Shown here: one piece after another, positions 17,685-27,117 of the stretch | Layout: each line of letters opens with the position of its first letter | Position numbering within the stretch: position 1 is the first letter of the stretch | Assembly (NCBI GenBank): GCA_035651455.1 | Contig: DASRFR010000003.1 | Span: forward strand, 62,001 to 126,000 | From: DASRFR01 sp035651455 | Lineage (GTDB): Bacteria; Acidobacteriota; Terriglobia; Terriglobales; Acidobacteriaceae | Reading direction: 5' to 3' | DNA: 64,000 nt | Program-made: the position numbers and the translations under genes | Notes under the pieces: model-generated | Seen by the model: the letters and a program-made list of their open reading frames with translations, nothing else | Databases searched by the model: none | Told to the model about the DNA's origin: nothing

Positions 17685-18524
17685 TCAGGGTTTACGCGAC
17701 CAGGCTCCGATCAGCCCCGGCGAGAGTACTACGCCTTTGCCCGCGACCACCTCATCGCGCATTCGCTGCTCAAGGGTGGCAATGTCCACTTCGGCTGCCG
17801 TCGCGATGTTCAGCTTCTCCATGACCGGCAGCAAACTTTGGACGACATTGGCGACCAGTCCGTACGCTGGACAATCCGGGCCGCCACCGATCAGGGCATC
17901 CATCCTCAAGCATGGTCCGGGCAGCCCCGCGTCTAAGTAAACCGAATATAGCTCCAGTCCCAATTGGATTCGCGCACCGGTCGCACTGAGCGCCTGCTTG
18001 ATGAGACCGACCGAGCGGTCAAAGAGGGGAGCGACGGGCATGGAGCGGCAATTTGCAGTATCAAATTCCTGGAAGACCACCAGGCCGCCCGGTCTTACGT
18101 GCCGCACTATCTTACGCAGGCTTTCGACGGTGTTGGGATAGTACATCAGGACAAGCCTGCCGATTACTGCATCGAACATCTCTCCCCCGGAGGGCATGTC
18201 AGCCGGGTCGGCTCGCAAAAACTTCACGTTATTAAGGCCAAGCGCATGCACTCTGGCGGTTGCCCAGTCGACGGCCTTTTGCTCGCGGTCAACCCCGAGT
18301 ACGTGGCCGCTGGTCCCGACCAACTCAGCCGCGAGAAGGGCGACATCTCCGCTGCCGCATCCGATGTCCAGTATGTGCATTCCCGGCGCAATTCCGGCCT
18401 CCTGAAGCAGTTGACGCGTGAAGGGCGCAAAAGCCTGCCCTTGACGACTTAGCCGGTGAAGCTCTTCCTCGGAGTGACCCAACGCATACAAAGATTGCCG
18501 AGTTGCTGAAGTTTCCATGCCCAC
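17685..18524 (-). CDS. Class I SAM-dependent methyltransferase
   Basis: A 279-residue cytoplasmic enzyme. Motif I LDIGCGSGDVA (residues 52-62) and the acidic strand end GVDRE bind S-adenosylmethionine. RADPADMPSG and FDAVIGRLVLMYYPN are the motif II/III region, and VRHVRPGGLVVFQEFD is the post-motif strand common to ubiquinone/menaquinone-type (UbiE-like) and small-molecule methyltransferases. The C-terminal 110 residues, helical, should determine the substrate, which cannot be named. A second in-frame start (METSAT) at codon 3 is possible. It is a single gene convergent with the histidine-rich gene. Confidence 0.85.
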   Translation of the reverse strand: MGMETSATRQSLYALGHSEEELHRLSRQGQAFAPFTRQLLQEAGIAPGMHILDIGCGSGDVALLAAELVGTSGHVLGVDREQKAVDWATARVHALGLNNVKFLRADPADMPSGGEMFDAVIGRLVLMYYPNTVESLRKIVRHVRPGGLVVFQEFDTANCRSMPVAPLFDRSVGLIKQALSATGARIQLGLELYSVYLDAGLPGPCLRMDALIGGGPDCPAYGLVANVVQSLLPVMEKLNIATAAEVDIATLEQRMRDEVVAGKGVVLSPGLIGAWSRKP

Positions 18525-18659
18525 CCCTAAAGTAAAGAGTTGCCGCCGCCGTGCAGACGGCTATTTTAATCGGAACTCCTAGGAAAATCTTAGCTTGCGG
18601 GCTCCCGTGGGTGCGGCGATCCACAGGCATTCGCCAGTCGCTTTACAATCAGAAGCGGC

Positions 18660-19019
18660 ATGTATTCGGCGCAACTGCTCGATCATTTCCAGAACCCGCG
18701 AAATCCTGGCGATGTGGAGAATCCGGATGCTTCGGCGCAGATCGAGAATCCAGCGTGCGGAGATGTCCTGAAGCTCAGCTTAAAAGTAGGAGAAGGAGTG
18801 ATTGACAACATCCGCTTTCGCGCGAAAGGATGCGTGCCGGCGATGGCCTGCGGTTCCGCGATCACTGAGTTGGTAAAGGGCAAGACAGTGGCTCAGGCAG
18901 CGAAGATTCAAAGCCGAGAAGTCATCGATGCTGTCGGGGGCGTGCCGCAAGCTTCGTCGCATGCGGCGCAATTGGCGGTAGACGCACTGGCGGCCGCCTT
19001 GAAACAGATGAAGAGCTAG
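18660..19019 (+). CDS. IscU/NifU N-terminal-like iron-sulfur scaffold protein
   Basis: This 119-residue protein has the NifU_N/IscU fold: SAQLLDHFQNPRNPG, then ENPACGDVLKLSL with Cys33, RFRAKGCVPAMACGSAITEL with Cys58 and Cys64, and a final helix. Scaffold proteins of this family assemble Fe-S clusters on three cysteines (IscU Cys37, Cys63, Cys106 in E. coli). Cys33 and Cys64 match the first two. The third position is occupied by Ala102 in SSHAAQLA, where IscU has HC. Cys58 may compensate. No iscS, sufS or other assembly genes lie nearby. It may be a divergent scaffold or carrier. Confidence 0.8.
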   Translation: MYSAQLLDHFQNPRNPGDVENPDASAQIENPACGDVLKLSLKVGEGVIDNIRFRAKGCVPAMACGSAITELVKGKTVAQAAKIQSREVIDAVGGVPQASSHAAQLAVDALAAALKQMKS

Positions 19020-19100
19020 CGAGGACAGGCATGGAGTTTCTGGACAAGCGAGGGTCTGGCCGGTCTGCAGGCGGGGAGCGTTCGAGGCGTGACGTGGGCG

Positions 19101-19808
19101 TCAAGCGGAGTTCGCGTTGGGTTGGTAAATGCGCCAGGCGTTTTGCTCTGCAATGGCCTTCAGATCGGGATTAGCATTGATCGCGAAAGCATGGGCAGCC
19201 ATCCGCAGCATGTCGGCGTCCCAGATGGAGTTGCCGAACGCAATATCGGGTTGGCGTCCAATGAGCTCCTGAATTGCCTGGGGTTTACCGGGGCCGCTGG
19301 GAACGCGCAGCAAGCAGTCCGTGATCACGCCGTCGGCAATTTCACCGGCGGCGGCGATGATGCGTTGCTCGGCGATGCCGAAATGACGCATGCCGGCCCT
19401 GATTACCCATTCATTAGTCGAGGAGACCGCCCAGACGTCACATCCTTGCTCCTGTAGACGCTTCACCAATTCGCGCATCTCGGGAAAGATATTTTTTACG
19501 AACAAACCGTCAAAGTAACGCGCGGCGGCTGCCTGAACTTCGGCTTCGCGCAGCCCGCGATGCATGGTGACCATCTCGCCGCACATGACCTCTTCCGGCA
19601 CGTTTCCAGCACGGTATTCGGCATAACGAGGCCGAGCCCAGCGTGCGATCTGGTCAGAGACCAATCCCTGATTCAGTTCCCAACTGAAGAAGCCCTCCCC
19701 GGCGTCGCCCGACCACAGGGTGCCATCGCAATCGAAGGCAGCGATCTGCGGGTGAAGAGCAAGTACGGAATCGAGAAATGCGGTAACGGTCGCGGGGGCA
19801 AGAGTCAT
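19101..19808 (-). CDS. HAD-superfamily phosphatase (phosphoserine phosphatase-like)
   Basis: A 235-residue soluble protein. The HAD nucleophile motif AFDCDGTLW (Asp26 nucleophile, Asp28 acid/base) is near the N-terminus. The second motif is in VWAVSSTNEW, and the third motif region is FGNSIWDADMLRMAAHAFAINAN. The helical cap between motifs I and II and the 'PEMRELVKRLQEQG' lead-in fit the HAD-IB (SerB-like) group. Hydrolysis of a phosphomonoester is predicted, and the substrate is unknown. The neighbouring minus-strand gene starts 77 nt upstream of this one's start side, so the pair may share a transcript. Confidence 0.8.
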   Translation of the reverse strand: MTLAPATVTAFLDSVLALHPQIAAFDCDGTLWSGDAGEGFFSWELNQGLVSDQIARWARPRYAEYRAGNVPEEVMCGEMVTMHRGLREAEVQAAAARYFDGLFVKNIFPEMRELVKRLQEQGCDVWAVSSTNEWVIRAGMRHFGIAEQRIIAAAGEIADGVITDCLLRVPSGPGKPQAIQELIGRQPDIAFGNSIWDADMLRMAAHAFAINANPDLKAIAEQNAWRIYQPNANSA

Positions 19809-19885
19809 GGATTCGTCCGGAAGGTTCTCTCCAGCATGACAAGAGAAACGGATTTCGTAAAGGGCAACAAAGCGCCGTGGCGCGA

Positions 19886-20527
19886 TCAGCCGGCCAACGG
19901 CTGAATCAACGCGGCGTAGTCTTCGGGCGTGTCGACGTTGGTGGTGGTGAAGTGGTCGTCCACAGGAAAATATTCAATGTGCTGCTGGTGCGCATGCTCG
20001 ACGTCGCGAGCATTCGACGTCGGAGAGGCGCTTAAGAAAGCCTCCATCATCTCGCGTCCGATGACGAAGGGATGCCCGTGCTTACCGCGAAATTCGGGAA
20101 CAGTGGCCCACTTTCCCTGCGAGTAAGCGGCTTCAAAGGCACTCCGCAGCTTGGCGAGGGTGGCGGGATTTACGGGCGGGCGATCGACCAGGGTGACGAT
20201 GGCGGCATCGCGACCATGATTCAAGACCTCGCGCAAGCCTGTCTGCAATGAACTGAACTGTCCTCTTGATGGATCGGGATTCCGCACCAGCGAGGCTCCA
20301 TTGGCGTAAATGACGGGCGCAATCGCAGATTCATTCTGACCGACCACGACAAGGACCATGTCACTGTGCAGGGTAAGCGAGGTAATGGCGGCGGAAAGGA
20401 AGGTGTGCCGCGAAGGTATTTCGCCGCTCTGCGGAGGAGGCCAGGGCAAGAGCGCCTTATCCCGGCCCATGCGGGTAGAAGCTCCCGCCGAGAGGATCAC
20501 ACCGCAGAAACTGGGGGCTCGATTCAT
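19886..20527 (-). CDS. MobA/MocA-like nucleotidyltransferase
   Basis: This 213-residue protein begins with the nucleotide-binding motif VILSAGASTRMGRDKALLPW of the MobA-like NTP transferase family, followed by VLVVVGQNE and DRPPVNPATL, equivalent to the 'LVDQPL' metal-binding region. HGHPFVIGREM and NVDTPEDYAAL close the domain. Family members include CTP:molybdopterin cytidylyltransferase (MocA) and guanylyltransferase (MobA). The VDTPEDY ending is more frequent in the MocA branch, but this is only suggestive. A modABC operon lies 9 kb away, not adjacent. Confidence 0.8.
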   Translation of the reverse strand: MNRAPSFCGVILSAGASTRMGRDKALLPWPPPQSGEIPSRHTFLSAAITSLTLHSDMVLVVVGQNESAIAPVIYANGASLVRNPDPSRGQFSSLQTGLREVLNHGRDAAIVTLVDRPPVNPATLAKLRSAFEAAYSQGKWATVPEFRGKHGHPFVIGREMMEAFLSASPTSNARDVEHAHQQHIEYFPVDDHFTTTNVDTPEDYAALIQPLAG

Positions 20528-20599
20528 GAGCCGAAGATAGCAGAATTCTTTGCCGGCCGGATTTTCATTTTTGCCAATTTAACGCTATCGTCCAACCAA

Positions 20600-22264
20600 T
20601 CAAAAGATGGGTGGAGGTTCGGGCTCGGCGGAACCGTCGGCGCGAGCGTCGGAAGCCCCAAAGTTTACCTTCGAATTAGAGTCGTGGAGAACCGCCTGTC
20701 CTCGGCCCATGCTGGTGGAATACTCGCGATCCACACGAAAGGTGTGACCCATGGAGGTGAGTTGGTCGCGCACCTCGGGTTTCACGCGGGACTCGATGAC
20801 GATGTGACACCCGCCCTGGTCGCTGACCGTAAAGCGCGCATTTTCGAGAGCCGCCTGGATGTTCATTCCGTAGTCCGCGACGTTGGAAACGAATTGCGCA
20901 TGGGCGAGCGGTTGATTCGGGCCTCCCATGATGCCGAAGCCGATGTGCTGATCGCCGCGCTGCATGAAAGCGGGGATGATGGTGTGAAACGGGCGCTTGT
21001 GCGGGGCGAGAACGTTGGGCGATGCAGGATCGAGAGAGAACAGCGCGCCGCGGTTCTGCAGGACAAATCCCATCCCGCGAACGGTGATACCCGAGCCGAA
21101 TCCGGAGTAGTTGCTCTGAATCAGCGAAACGATGTTGCCGTCACGATCGACGACGGACAGGTAGGTAGTGTCGCTGCCGGGGGGCTTGCCGGGAAGCGGT
21201 GTGCAGTTGGCCTTCTGCGGATCAATCAGGCGAGCACGTTCGCGTGCATAATCCTTGGAGAGAAGGCCTTGCACGGGAACTTTGGCGAAGCGGGTATCGG
21301 CGTTGTACCGGTAAAGATCGGCGTACGCAAGCTTCATAGCTTCGATTTTCTTGTGAAGTTCGGACATGCTCAGCGGGCCCTCCGGAGAGGCGGGTGTAGC
21401 CTCCATGATGTTCAGCATTTCAAGCGCAGCCATGCCCTGGCCGTTGGGCGGGAGTTCGTAGACGGTCCAACCGCGATAAGTAGTCGAGACCGGCTCAACC
21501 CACTCGGGCTTGAACTCTGCTAAATCCGCCGCTGACATGACGCCGCCGAGTTCCTGCTCGGTTGAGAGAATGGCACGCGCAATGTCGCCCTTGTAATAAG
21601 CGTCGGCTCCATGCTCTGCGATCAAGCCAAGCGCTTTTGCCAAGTCGGGATTTGAGAAGATCTGGCCGATTTTGGGCGGCTTGCCGTTGGGCAAGAAGAC
21701 GCGCGCACTTTCTCGATCCTTGGAGAGAGGTTGATCTTCACCTTCCCAGAATCCATGAATGAGTTCGGGAACGGGATATCCGTGCTCAGCGTAGAAGATG
21801 GCCGAACGGAAATTATCTTTCCAGGGAAGTTTGCCGAATCGCGCATGCAAGGCGTTCCACCCCGCGACCGCTCCGGGAACGGTCACGGTGTCGATACCGG
21901 CGCCGGGCATTTTCGTGAGGCCTTTCGATTGCAAATGCGCGACGTTGAGCGCTTGCGGAGCCCATCCGCTGGAATTGAGGCCGTAGAGTGTGCCGGTTTT
22001 GGCGTCCCAGTAGAGCGCGAAAAGGTCGCCACCAATGCCGTTCATCATGGGTTCGGTGACCCCGAGGGTGGCGTTGGCGGCGATGGCGGCATCCACGGCA
22101 GTGCCGCCACGAGCGAGAATCTGCGCACCAGCAAGCGAAGCTTGTACGTGACTAGTGGCAACAATGCCGTAGCGCGTGATCACCATTGAACGCGCATGCG
22201 AGCGGTCCTGCGCGGACGTGATGGGCACAAGTGACAGAAACATAAGCAAGATCAGCAGTCGCAT
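20600..22264 (-). CDS. ggt: Gamma-glutamyltransferase, exported
   Basis: Transfers or hydrolyses the gamma-glutamyl group of glutathione and related peptides in the periplasm. MRLLILLMFLSLVPITSAQ is a signal peptide in front of a 535-residue precursor. The autoprocessing site is visible: Thr366 in GSDTTYLSVVD corresponds to the Thr that becomes the N-terminal nucleophile of the small subunit. Also present are the GGTAVDAAIAANATLGVTEP substrate-binding entry, GIGGDLFALYWD, and the glycine-rich oxyanion region FGIMGGPNQPLAHAQ. The usual TTH at the processing site is TTY here. The upstream gene is a secreted mannosidase, 123 nt away and in the same orientation. Confidence 0.92.
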   Translation of the reverse strand: MRLLILLMFLSLVPITSAQDRSHARSMVITRYGIVATSHVQASLAGAQILARGGTAVDAAIAANATLGVTEPMMNGIGGDLFALYWDAKTGTLYGLNSSGWAPQALNVAHLQSKGLTKMPGAGIDTVTVPGAVAGWNALHARFGKLPWKDNFRSAIFYAEHGYPVPELIHGFWEGEDQPLSKDRESARVFLPNGKPPKIGQIFSNPDLAKALGLIAEHGADAYYKGDIARAILSTEQELGGVMSAADLAEFKPEWVEPVSTTYRGWTVYELPPNGQGMAALEMLNIMEATPASPEGPLSMSELHKKIEAMKLAYADLYRYNADTRFAKVPVQGLLSKDYARERARLIDPQKANCTPLPGKPPGSDTTYLSVVDRDGNIVSLIQSNYSGFGSGITVRGMGFVLQNRGALFSLDPASPNVLAPHKRPFHTIIPAFMQRGDQHIGFGIMGGPNQPLAHAQFVSNVADYGMNIQAALENARFTVSDQGGCHIVIESRVKPEVRDQLTSMGHTFRVDREYSTSMGRGQAVLHDSNSKVNFGASDARADGSAEPEPPPIF

Positions 22265-22387
22265 TCAGCACCAAGATTCATCCGGTAAATCCGGTACGTA
22301 CTCAGGTTCGGCAGGCGATTGTCTCATAGTTCGTCAGCATGATTCGCGAGCCGCAGTCTCCATCTGGGATAGGATTTTTATCACGGC

Positions 22388-25300
22388 TTATTTTCCGGCT
22401 TCCCCTGGCTCGGTGACCGGCGGATGCGAAAAGCGAATCTTCACCGTTTTGATCTCGTACGCTTTCGTAGGCACGACGATCGCGCCGCCTTGCACAGCGA
22501 GATCTTCCACCTTGCGCTCCATGAGATCCGTTTCTTCCCCCGACTGTGAACCTGGAGGCAGTTGAATTTTTACATCCGATGGTTTGCCCGCCCACTCGTA
22601 AAACCTGAGGACAAGGCTGTCGTCATCTTCAGCTTTCTTGAGGGCGGTGAGGACGACATTGTCCGGGGCCAGCTGAACGAAGCTTTGCTGGGCGGGCAGG
22701 CTGCCCTGATGAGACGCGATCTGCATTGATAATAATTTGTAATTCAGGTCGTATCCTTCACGAACGGTCAAGGCGTCCCGCCAGGTGCCGGCGTGGGGGT
22801 AGAGCGAATAGGTGAATTCATGATGGCCTTCATCGGCATGCGGGTCGGGCCACTCGGGCGAACGCAAAAGCGAAAGCCTCAGCACGTTGCCCTTGGCATC
22901 GTATCCGTACTTGCAATTATTCAGTAGGCTGAAGCCGTGCTTGTCATCCGAGATATCCGCCCAGCGAATCGCAGGAACCTCGAACTGAGCCTGTTCAGCG
23001 GGAGTGTTGCGCGTCGTAGGGCGTTCCACCGTGCCATACGGAATTTCGAAGGTGGCCTTCTCGCTATGTGCACTCAGAGGGAACGCGACCTTCAGCAGGA
23101 TGTGTTTTTCGTGCCATTCCACCTGCATATTGACGTCGACACGGGGCGTGGCGGGATACAGGGTCACATCCTGAATGAAGGTTGAGTTCTGGAAGTGCTT
23201 TTTGATTCGAATGACGGCACGGAGAGGACCATTCTCAACCAGGCGCACTTCGTCAGCTTTATGCAGATCCCAGTGCTGCTTCTCGAAATCAGCGTCTATG
23301 TTCCATGCGTCCCACTCTTTAGGTTTATCGACGAAGGTCTGCAGCAGATTGCCGCACACGATAGTCTTAGGTCCACCAGTTTCCGTTTCCGGTAATGCCA
23401 GCGCCTCTTGGTTAGCGCGCTTATCGAACAAGCTGGCCATACAGCCGGTTTGCGGATCGATCTTCACGCGAACGAACTCGTTTTCAAGAGTATCCGCAGT
23501 GGCCTTCACGACAGCATGGGGTGGAGCGGGCCTGGGTACCGCCCTGACGAAATAGGTGGTGTAGCCCAAGGCCGGCGCACGGGCGAGTAACAGAAAATGA
23601 GCACGATGGGTTTGCGAGTCGATGCTGAGCAGTTGAAAGTCGGCCGGCTTGCCAAGTGCATCGCTGATAGCGATCTGCTGCGCTGGCTCCGGGAGTTGCG
23701 CTTCCAGTTCTACGACCTGGGTGCGCGGCCAAGCGAGAGAGTTGAAGATCAGCACGGGCACACCTTGACCGTTGCTGTTGACGTGAGCAGCGATTTCATT
23801 GAGAGAATCGGCGATGACCTGGCCGCTGGCGCGGCGCACGTCGCGCAAGTTGCGACGAGCATCGAGGTAATTCACCCCGATGCCGGAACCTGGCATGATG
23901 TCGTGAAAATGATCGAACAGCAAACGTTTCCATGAGCGGTTGAGCTCTTCCTGGGGATAAGCCTTGCCCTGGAGCAATGCCAGTGAAGCGAACTTCTCCG
24001 CGTCGAGCATGGTCTCTTCCGTACGCCGAATCCGACGCTTGGTTTCCGCCTGGGTGGTAAAGACCCCGCGGTGATACTGAAAATAGAGTTCTCCGTTCCA
24101 GGTGGGCACGTTCAAGCCGGGCAATTTCTTTCCCAAGCTGTTGAAGTATTCGGTGGCGGTTCCCAGTTCGAACCCTGGGTAAACGGTGGTCGGCGACATA
24201 AGCACCTGGGCAGAGTCGAGCATGTGGCGGGTAGGGCCGCCGCCGTGATCGCCGACACCGAACAGATGCATCACCTCTGGCGTGTCGGAGAGTTTGTTGC
24301 CATAGATCGAGGGCGCCCAGATGGAGAGATCTTTGGCCATCGTGGGTCCTTCGATGCCGCCCGCATAATCGTGAGGGAAATAGGTAAGGAGACGGCTGCC
24401 GTCCGGCGCCTGCCACCAGAAGAGCTTGTAGGGAAAAGTGGTGAATTCGTGCGCCCAGAGCAGCTTCTGGGTGACGAAGTAATCCATGCCGGATTTCTTG
24501 TATATCTGCGGCAGTTGCCAGTTGTAACCGAACGAATCGGGATTCCAGCCAATTTTCACATCTATGCCGAAGCGGTTCTGGAAGTAGCGTTTGCCGACGA
24601 GAATCTGGCGGGTGAGCGATTCACCGTCAGGCATATTCAGATCCGGTTCCACCCACATTCCACCGATGACTTCCCAGCGCCCCTCTTTCACCCGCTCACG
24701 AATCTGCCGAAACATATCCGGATACTTTTCTTCTATCCATTCGTAGGTGCGGGCGGATGACATGGTGAACTTGAAGTCGGGGTACTCGCGCATGAGGTCG
24801 AGAACGCTCTGAAATGTATTGCGAACGACTTCGACGGTTTCCGTCCACGGCCAGAGCCATGCCATGTCGATGTGCGAATTGCCGACGGCGTGAATCTTAA
24901 ATTGCTGAAGCCAGGGCTTCAGTTCCACCAACTTGAGTTGGGATTGAGTCAGGGAATCGTCAAACGCGGCTTGATCGCCGCGGCCCAAGGTAGTGAAGTC
25001 GACGGCCTTGACGGCGGCATCAAGTTGCTGCTCGCGCTCAAGCTTGCCGCCTTCATATGCGGCAATGACCGGCTGGGCGGAAAAAATCTCCATGCGGAGG
25101 AGAGAGGGGTCGGGACGATTGGAAGGGGTGAAGGTGAGGTGGCTTTCGTAGATTGCGGTCTCTACGGGCGCACAGTCGATGCGAACGGCGATGAGGAATT
25201 TCTGACCGGGTTGCGCTCTTTCGGTGAGAAGCATGGGCTGCTGCATATCTTCATCCCCGCGATAAAGAATGCCGGCATTGGAGAAGACGGTGAGAACGAG

Positions 25301-25651
25301 AGCATCTTTGCTCCGGATCACCAGGTTCAGCGCCACACGAGCATTCTGTATGGAATAGCCGTTGATCTTCTCGGGAATCTGAACCCAGCGACGCAGGATG
25401 CGCGGGCCGGTGTCCCACTGCTGATGCACCTTGACCACCTGCCAGTCTGAGTCGTTCTCCTGCGGATCCTCGGGATGAGGGATATCGGTATGAAAGCGCC
25501 AGTCCGGGAGGTCGAGGGTGGTCAGCGACTGCAGCTTGTCGAGCGTCGGTTTATAGGGGTTCGGCGCTGATTTGCTTTCCTGGGCACAGGCGGCTCCGGC
25601 GACGAGCAGCAAAATGAACAATAAAAGTGTGCAGATCAACGGCTTCATCAA
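22388..25651 (-). CDS. Secreted GH38-family alpha-mannosidase
   Basis: The protein has 1087 residues with signal peptide LICTLLLFILLLVAGAACAQ; the cysteine before AQE could also mark a lipoprotein. The catalytic domain starts at GNSHIDMAWLWPWTETVEV, with zinc ligands His and Asp. The nucleophile Asp is near residue 370 in GWNPDSFGYNWQLPQI, and GVGDHGGGPTR supplies another zinc His/Asp set. The beta-sandwich domains that follow (VVELEAQLPEPAQQ, LENEFVRVKIDPQTG) are standard for GH38. It probably trims alpha-mannosides from glycans for nutrition. It sits 123 nt upstream of ggt with no obvious terminator between. Confidence 0.92.
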   Translation of the reverse strand: MMKPLICTLLLFILLLVAGAACAQESKSAPNPYKPTLDKLQSLTTLDLPDWRFHTDIPHPEDPQENDSDWQVVKVHQQWDTGPRILRRWVQIPEKINGYSIQNARVALNLVIRSKDALVLTVFSNAGILYRGDEDMQQPMLLTERAQPGQKFLIAVRIDCAPVETAIYESHLTFTPSNRPDPSLLRMEIFSAQPVIAAYEGGKLEREQQLDAAVKAVDFTTLGRGDQAAFDDSLTQSQLKLVELKPWLQQFKIHAVGNSHIDMAWLWPWTETVEVVRNTFQSVLDLMREYPDFKFTMSSARTYEWIEEKYPDMFRQIRERVKEGRWEVIGGMWVEPDLNMPDGESLTRQILVGKRYFQNRFGIDVKIGWNPDSFGYNWQLPQIYKKSGMDYFVTQKLLWAHEFTTFPYKLFWWQAPDGSRLLTYFPHDYAGGIEGPTMAKDLSIWAPSIYGNKLSDTPEVMHLFGVGDHGGGPTRHMLDSAQVLMSPTTVYPGFELGTATEYFNSLGKKLPGLNVPTWNGELYFQYHRGVFTTQAETKRRIRRTEETMLDAEKFASLALLQGKAYPQEELNRSWKRLLFDHFHDIMPGSGIGVNYLDARRNLRDVRRASGQVIADSLNEIAAHVNSNGQGVPVLIFNSLAWPRTQVVELEAQLPEPAQQIAISDALGKPADFQLLSIDSQTHRAHFLLLARAPALGYTTYFVRAVPRPAPPHAVVKATADTLENEFVRVKIDPQTGCMASLFDKRANQEALALPETETGGPKTIVCGNLLQTFVDKPKEWDAWNIDADFEKQHWDLHKADEVRLVENGPLRAVIRIKKHFQNSTFIQDVTLYPATPRVDVNMQVEWHEKHILLKVAFPLSAHSEKATFEIPYGTVERPTTRNTPAEQAQFEVPAIRWADISDDKHGFSLLNNCKYGYDAKGNVLRLSLLRSPEWPDPHADEGHHEFTYSLYPHAGTWRDALTVREGYDLNYKLLSMQIASHQGSLPAQQSFVQLAPDNVVLTALKKAEDDDSLVLRFYEWAGKPSDVKIQLPPGSQSGEETDLMERKVEDLAVQGGAIVVPTKAYEIKTVKIRFSHPPVTEPGEAGK

Positions 25652-25805
25652 GGCTCACCTGGTGATTAGTTCAACGCGCCCGCTGTCGTGGAAAAGACGA
25701 CTTTAAGCGCGCTGGCTATCGTGCCTTGTGAGGGTGCCATAAACCGCCGAGAAATTCTATGAGAGCGGCTGGTTTATGGAGATGTCCCAGCAATTCGAGT
25801 CGCGA

Positions 25806-27026
25806 TCACTCGTAACGCAAAGCTTCAATGGGATCGAGACGCGCGGCTTTGCGGGCCGGGTAGTAGCCGAAAAAGATTCCGACGCCCATGGAAAAAATCA
25901 CGGCAATCAGAATGGCGGTGGCTGAGACCAGCACAGGCCAGCCGAGGGTCTGGGTAATCAGGTATGAAGCGGTCAGACCGAGCACGATCCCGATGACTCC
26001 GCCGAGCAAGCTGAGGACGACCGCTTCGGTAAGGAATTGTTGCTGCACGTCGCCCTCGGTGGCGCCGATAGCCATGCGCACGCCAATCTCCCGGGTCCGC
26101 TCCGTCACCGAGACCAGCATGATGTTCATGATTCCGATGCCGCCGACCAGCAGCGAAATGCTGGCAATCGAGGCGAGCAGGATGGTAAAGAGGCGCGATT
26201 GCTGATCGGCAAGTTCCGCCATGTCGGCAAGGTTGCGAACAAAGAAATCATCATCCTGCCCGGGGCGGATGCGATGCCGGTCGCGGAGCAGCGCGGTGAT
26301 CTGCTGTTGAGCGGCGTAGCTGCCCTCGCGCGAGACCGCGGAAACCATGATCCAGCGCAGCCAATCCTGGCCGGTGATTTTTTTCTGCAGGGTGGTGATA
26401 GGCACCAGGACGGTGTCGTCCTGATCGTTGCCCATCGCGGCGGCGGTGCCCTTCGGCGTGAGAACGCCGGTCACGCGAAAAGGAAGATTGTTGATGCGAA
26501 TGGTCTGGCCCAGAGGATCCGTTGCGCCAAACAGATTCTTGCGCACGGTTTCGCCGATGACGGCAACGTTGGCAGCGGAGTCCACGTCGGCCTGGGTGAA
26601 CGAGGAACCCTCTGCCATGGGCCAACTGCGAATGTCGAAGTATTGCGGCTCTGTGCCGGTGATCTGGGTCGCCCAATTGTCGTTTCCGAAAACCACCTGT
26701 GTGCTGGTGGTGCTACCGGGCGCGGCGGCCTGGACGGCCTGACACTCGCGCTGAATGGCCTTCATATCGTCATAGACAAGGGACTTGGTGGCGCCCCAGC
26801 CCATGTGCATGCCGCCACGGTTTACCGTCCCCGCGCCAACGAATAACATGTTCGAGCCCAGAGCGGCGATCTGCTGCTGTGCCTGCTGCTGGGCGCCTTG
26901 CCCGACGCTCACCATGGCAATGACCGCGCCCACGCCGATGATGATGCCGAGCATGGTGAGGCTCGAGCGCAGCTTGTTGCGCGCCAGCGCGCGCATGGCG
27001 ATCCGAATTATGGCAAGCAGATCCAT
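25806..27026 (-). CDS. MacB-type ABC transporter permease
   Basis: A 406-residue inner-membrane permease. One N-terminal membrane helix (LTMLGIIIGVGAVIAMVSV) is followed by a periplasmic domain of about 200 residues (MacB_PCD: SNMLFVGAGT, AVIGETVRKNLFG). Three helices of the FtsX domain come next: ILLASIASISLLVGGIGIMNIMLVSVTERTREIGVRMAIGA, LLGGVIGIVLGLTASYL and ILIAVIFSMGVGIFFGYYP, ending with the signature ARLDPIEALRYE. In E. coli MacB the ATPase is fused; here it is the separate gene at 27118, 91 nt upstream. It is the third gene of the adaptor-ATPase-permease operon. Confidence 0.93.
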   Translation of the reverse strand: MDLLAIIRIAMRALARNKLRSSLTMLGIIIGVGAVIAMVSVGQGAQQQAQQQIAALGSNMLFVGAGTVNRGGMHMGWGATKSLVYDDMKAIQRECQAVQAAAPGSTTSTQVVFGNDNWATQITGTEPQYFDIRSWPMAEGSSFTQADVDSAANVAVIGETVRKNLFGATDPLGQTIRINNLPFRVTGVLTPKGTAAAMGNDQDDTVLVPITTLQKKITGQDWLRWIMVSAVSREGSYAAQQQITALLRDRHRIRPGQDDDFFVRNLADMAELADQQSRLFTILLASIASISLLVGGIGIMNIMLVSVTERTREIGVRMAIGATEGDVQQQFLTEAVVLSLLGGVIGIVLGLTASYLITQTLGWPVLVSATAILIAVIFSMGVGIFFGYYPARKAARLDPIEALRYE

Positions 27027-27117
27027 GGCTTCTAATCTTCTAATTCAGGCAATCTCGTAACGCATTCGTCCGCGCGGGAGAACTGCCAAATTGTTTTCTC
27101 AAACCTGGTAATGGCTT

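Noticed and set aside
20366..21523. Plus-strand open frame (about 385 codons) opposite ggt
   Set aside because: It covers the 3' half of gamma-glutamyltransferase and the start of the MobA-like gene on the other strand. No motif.
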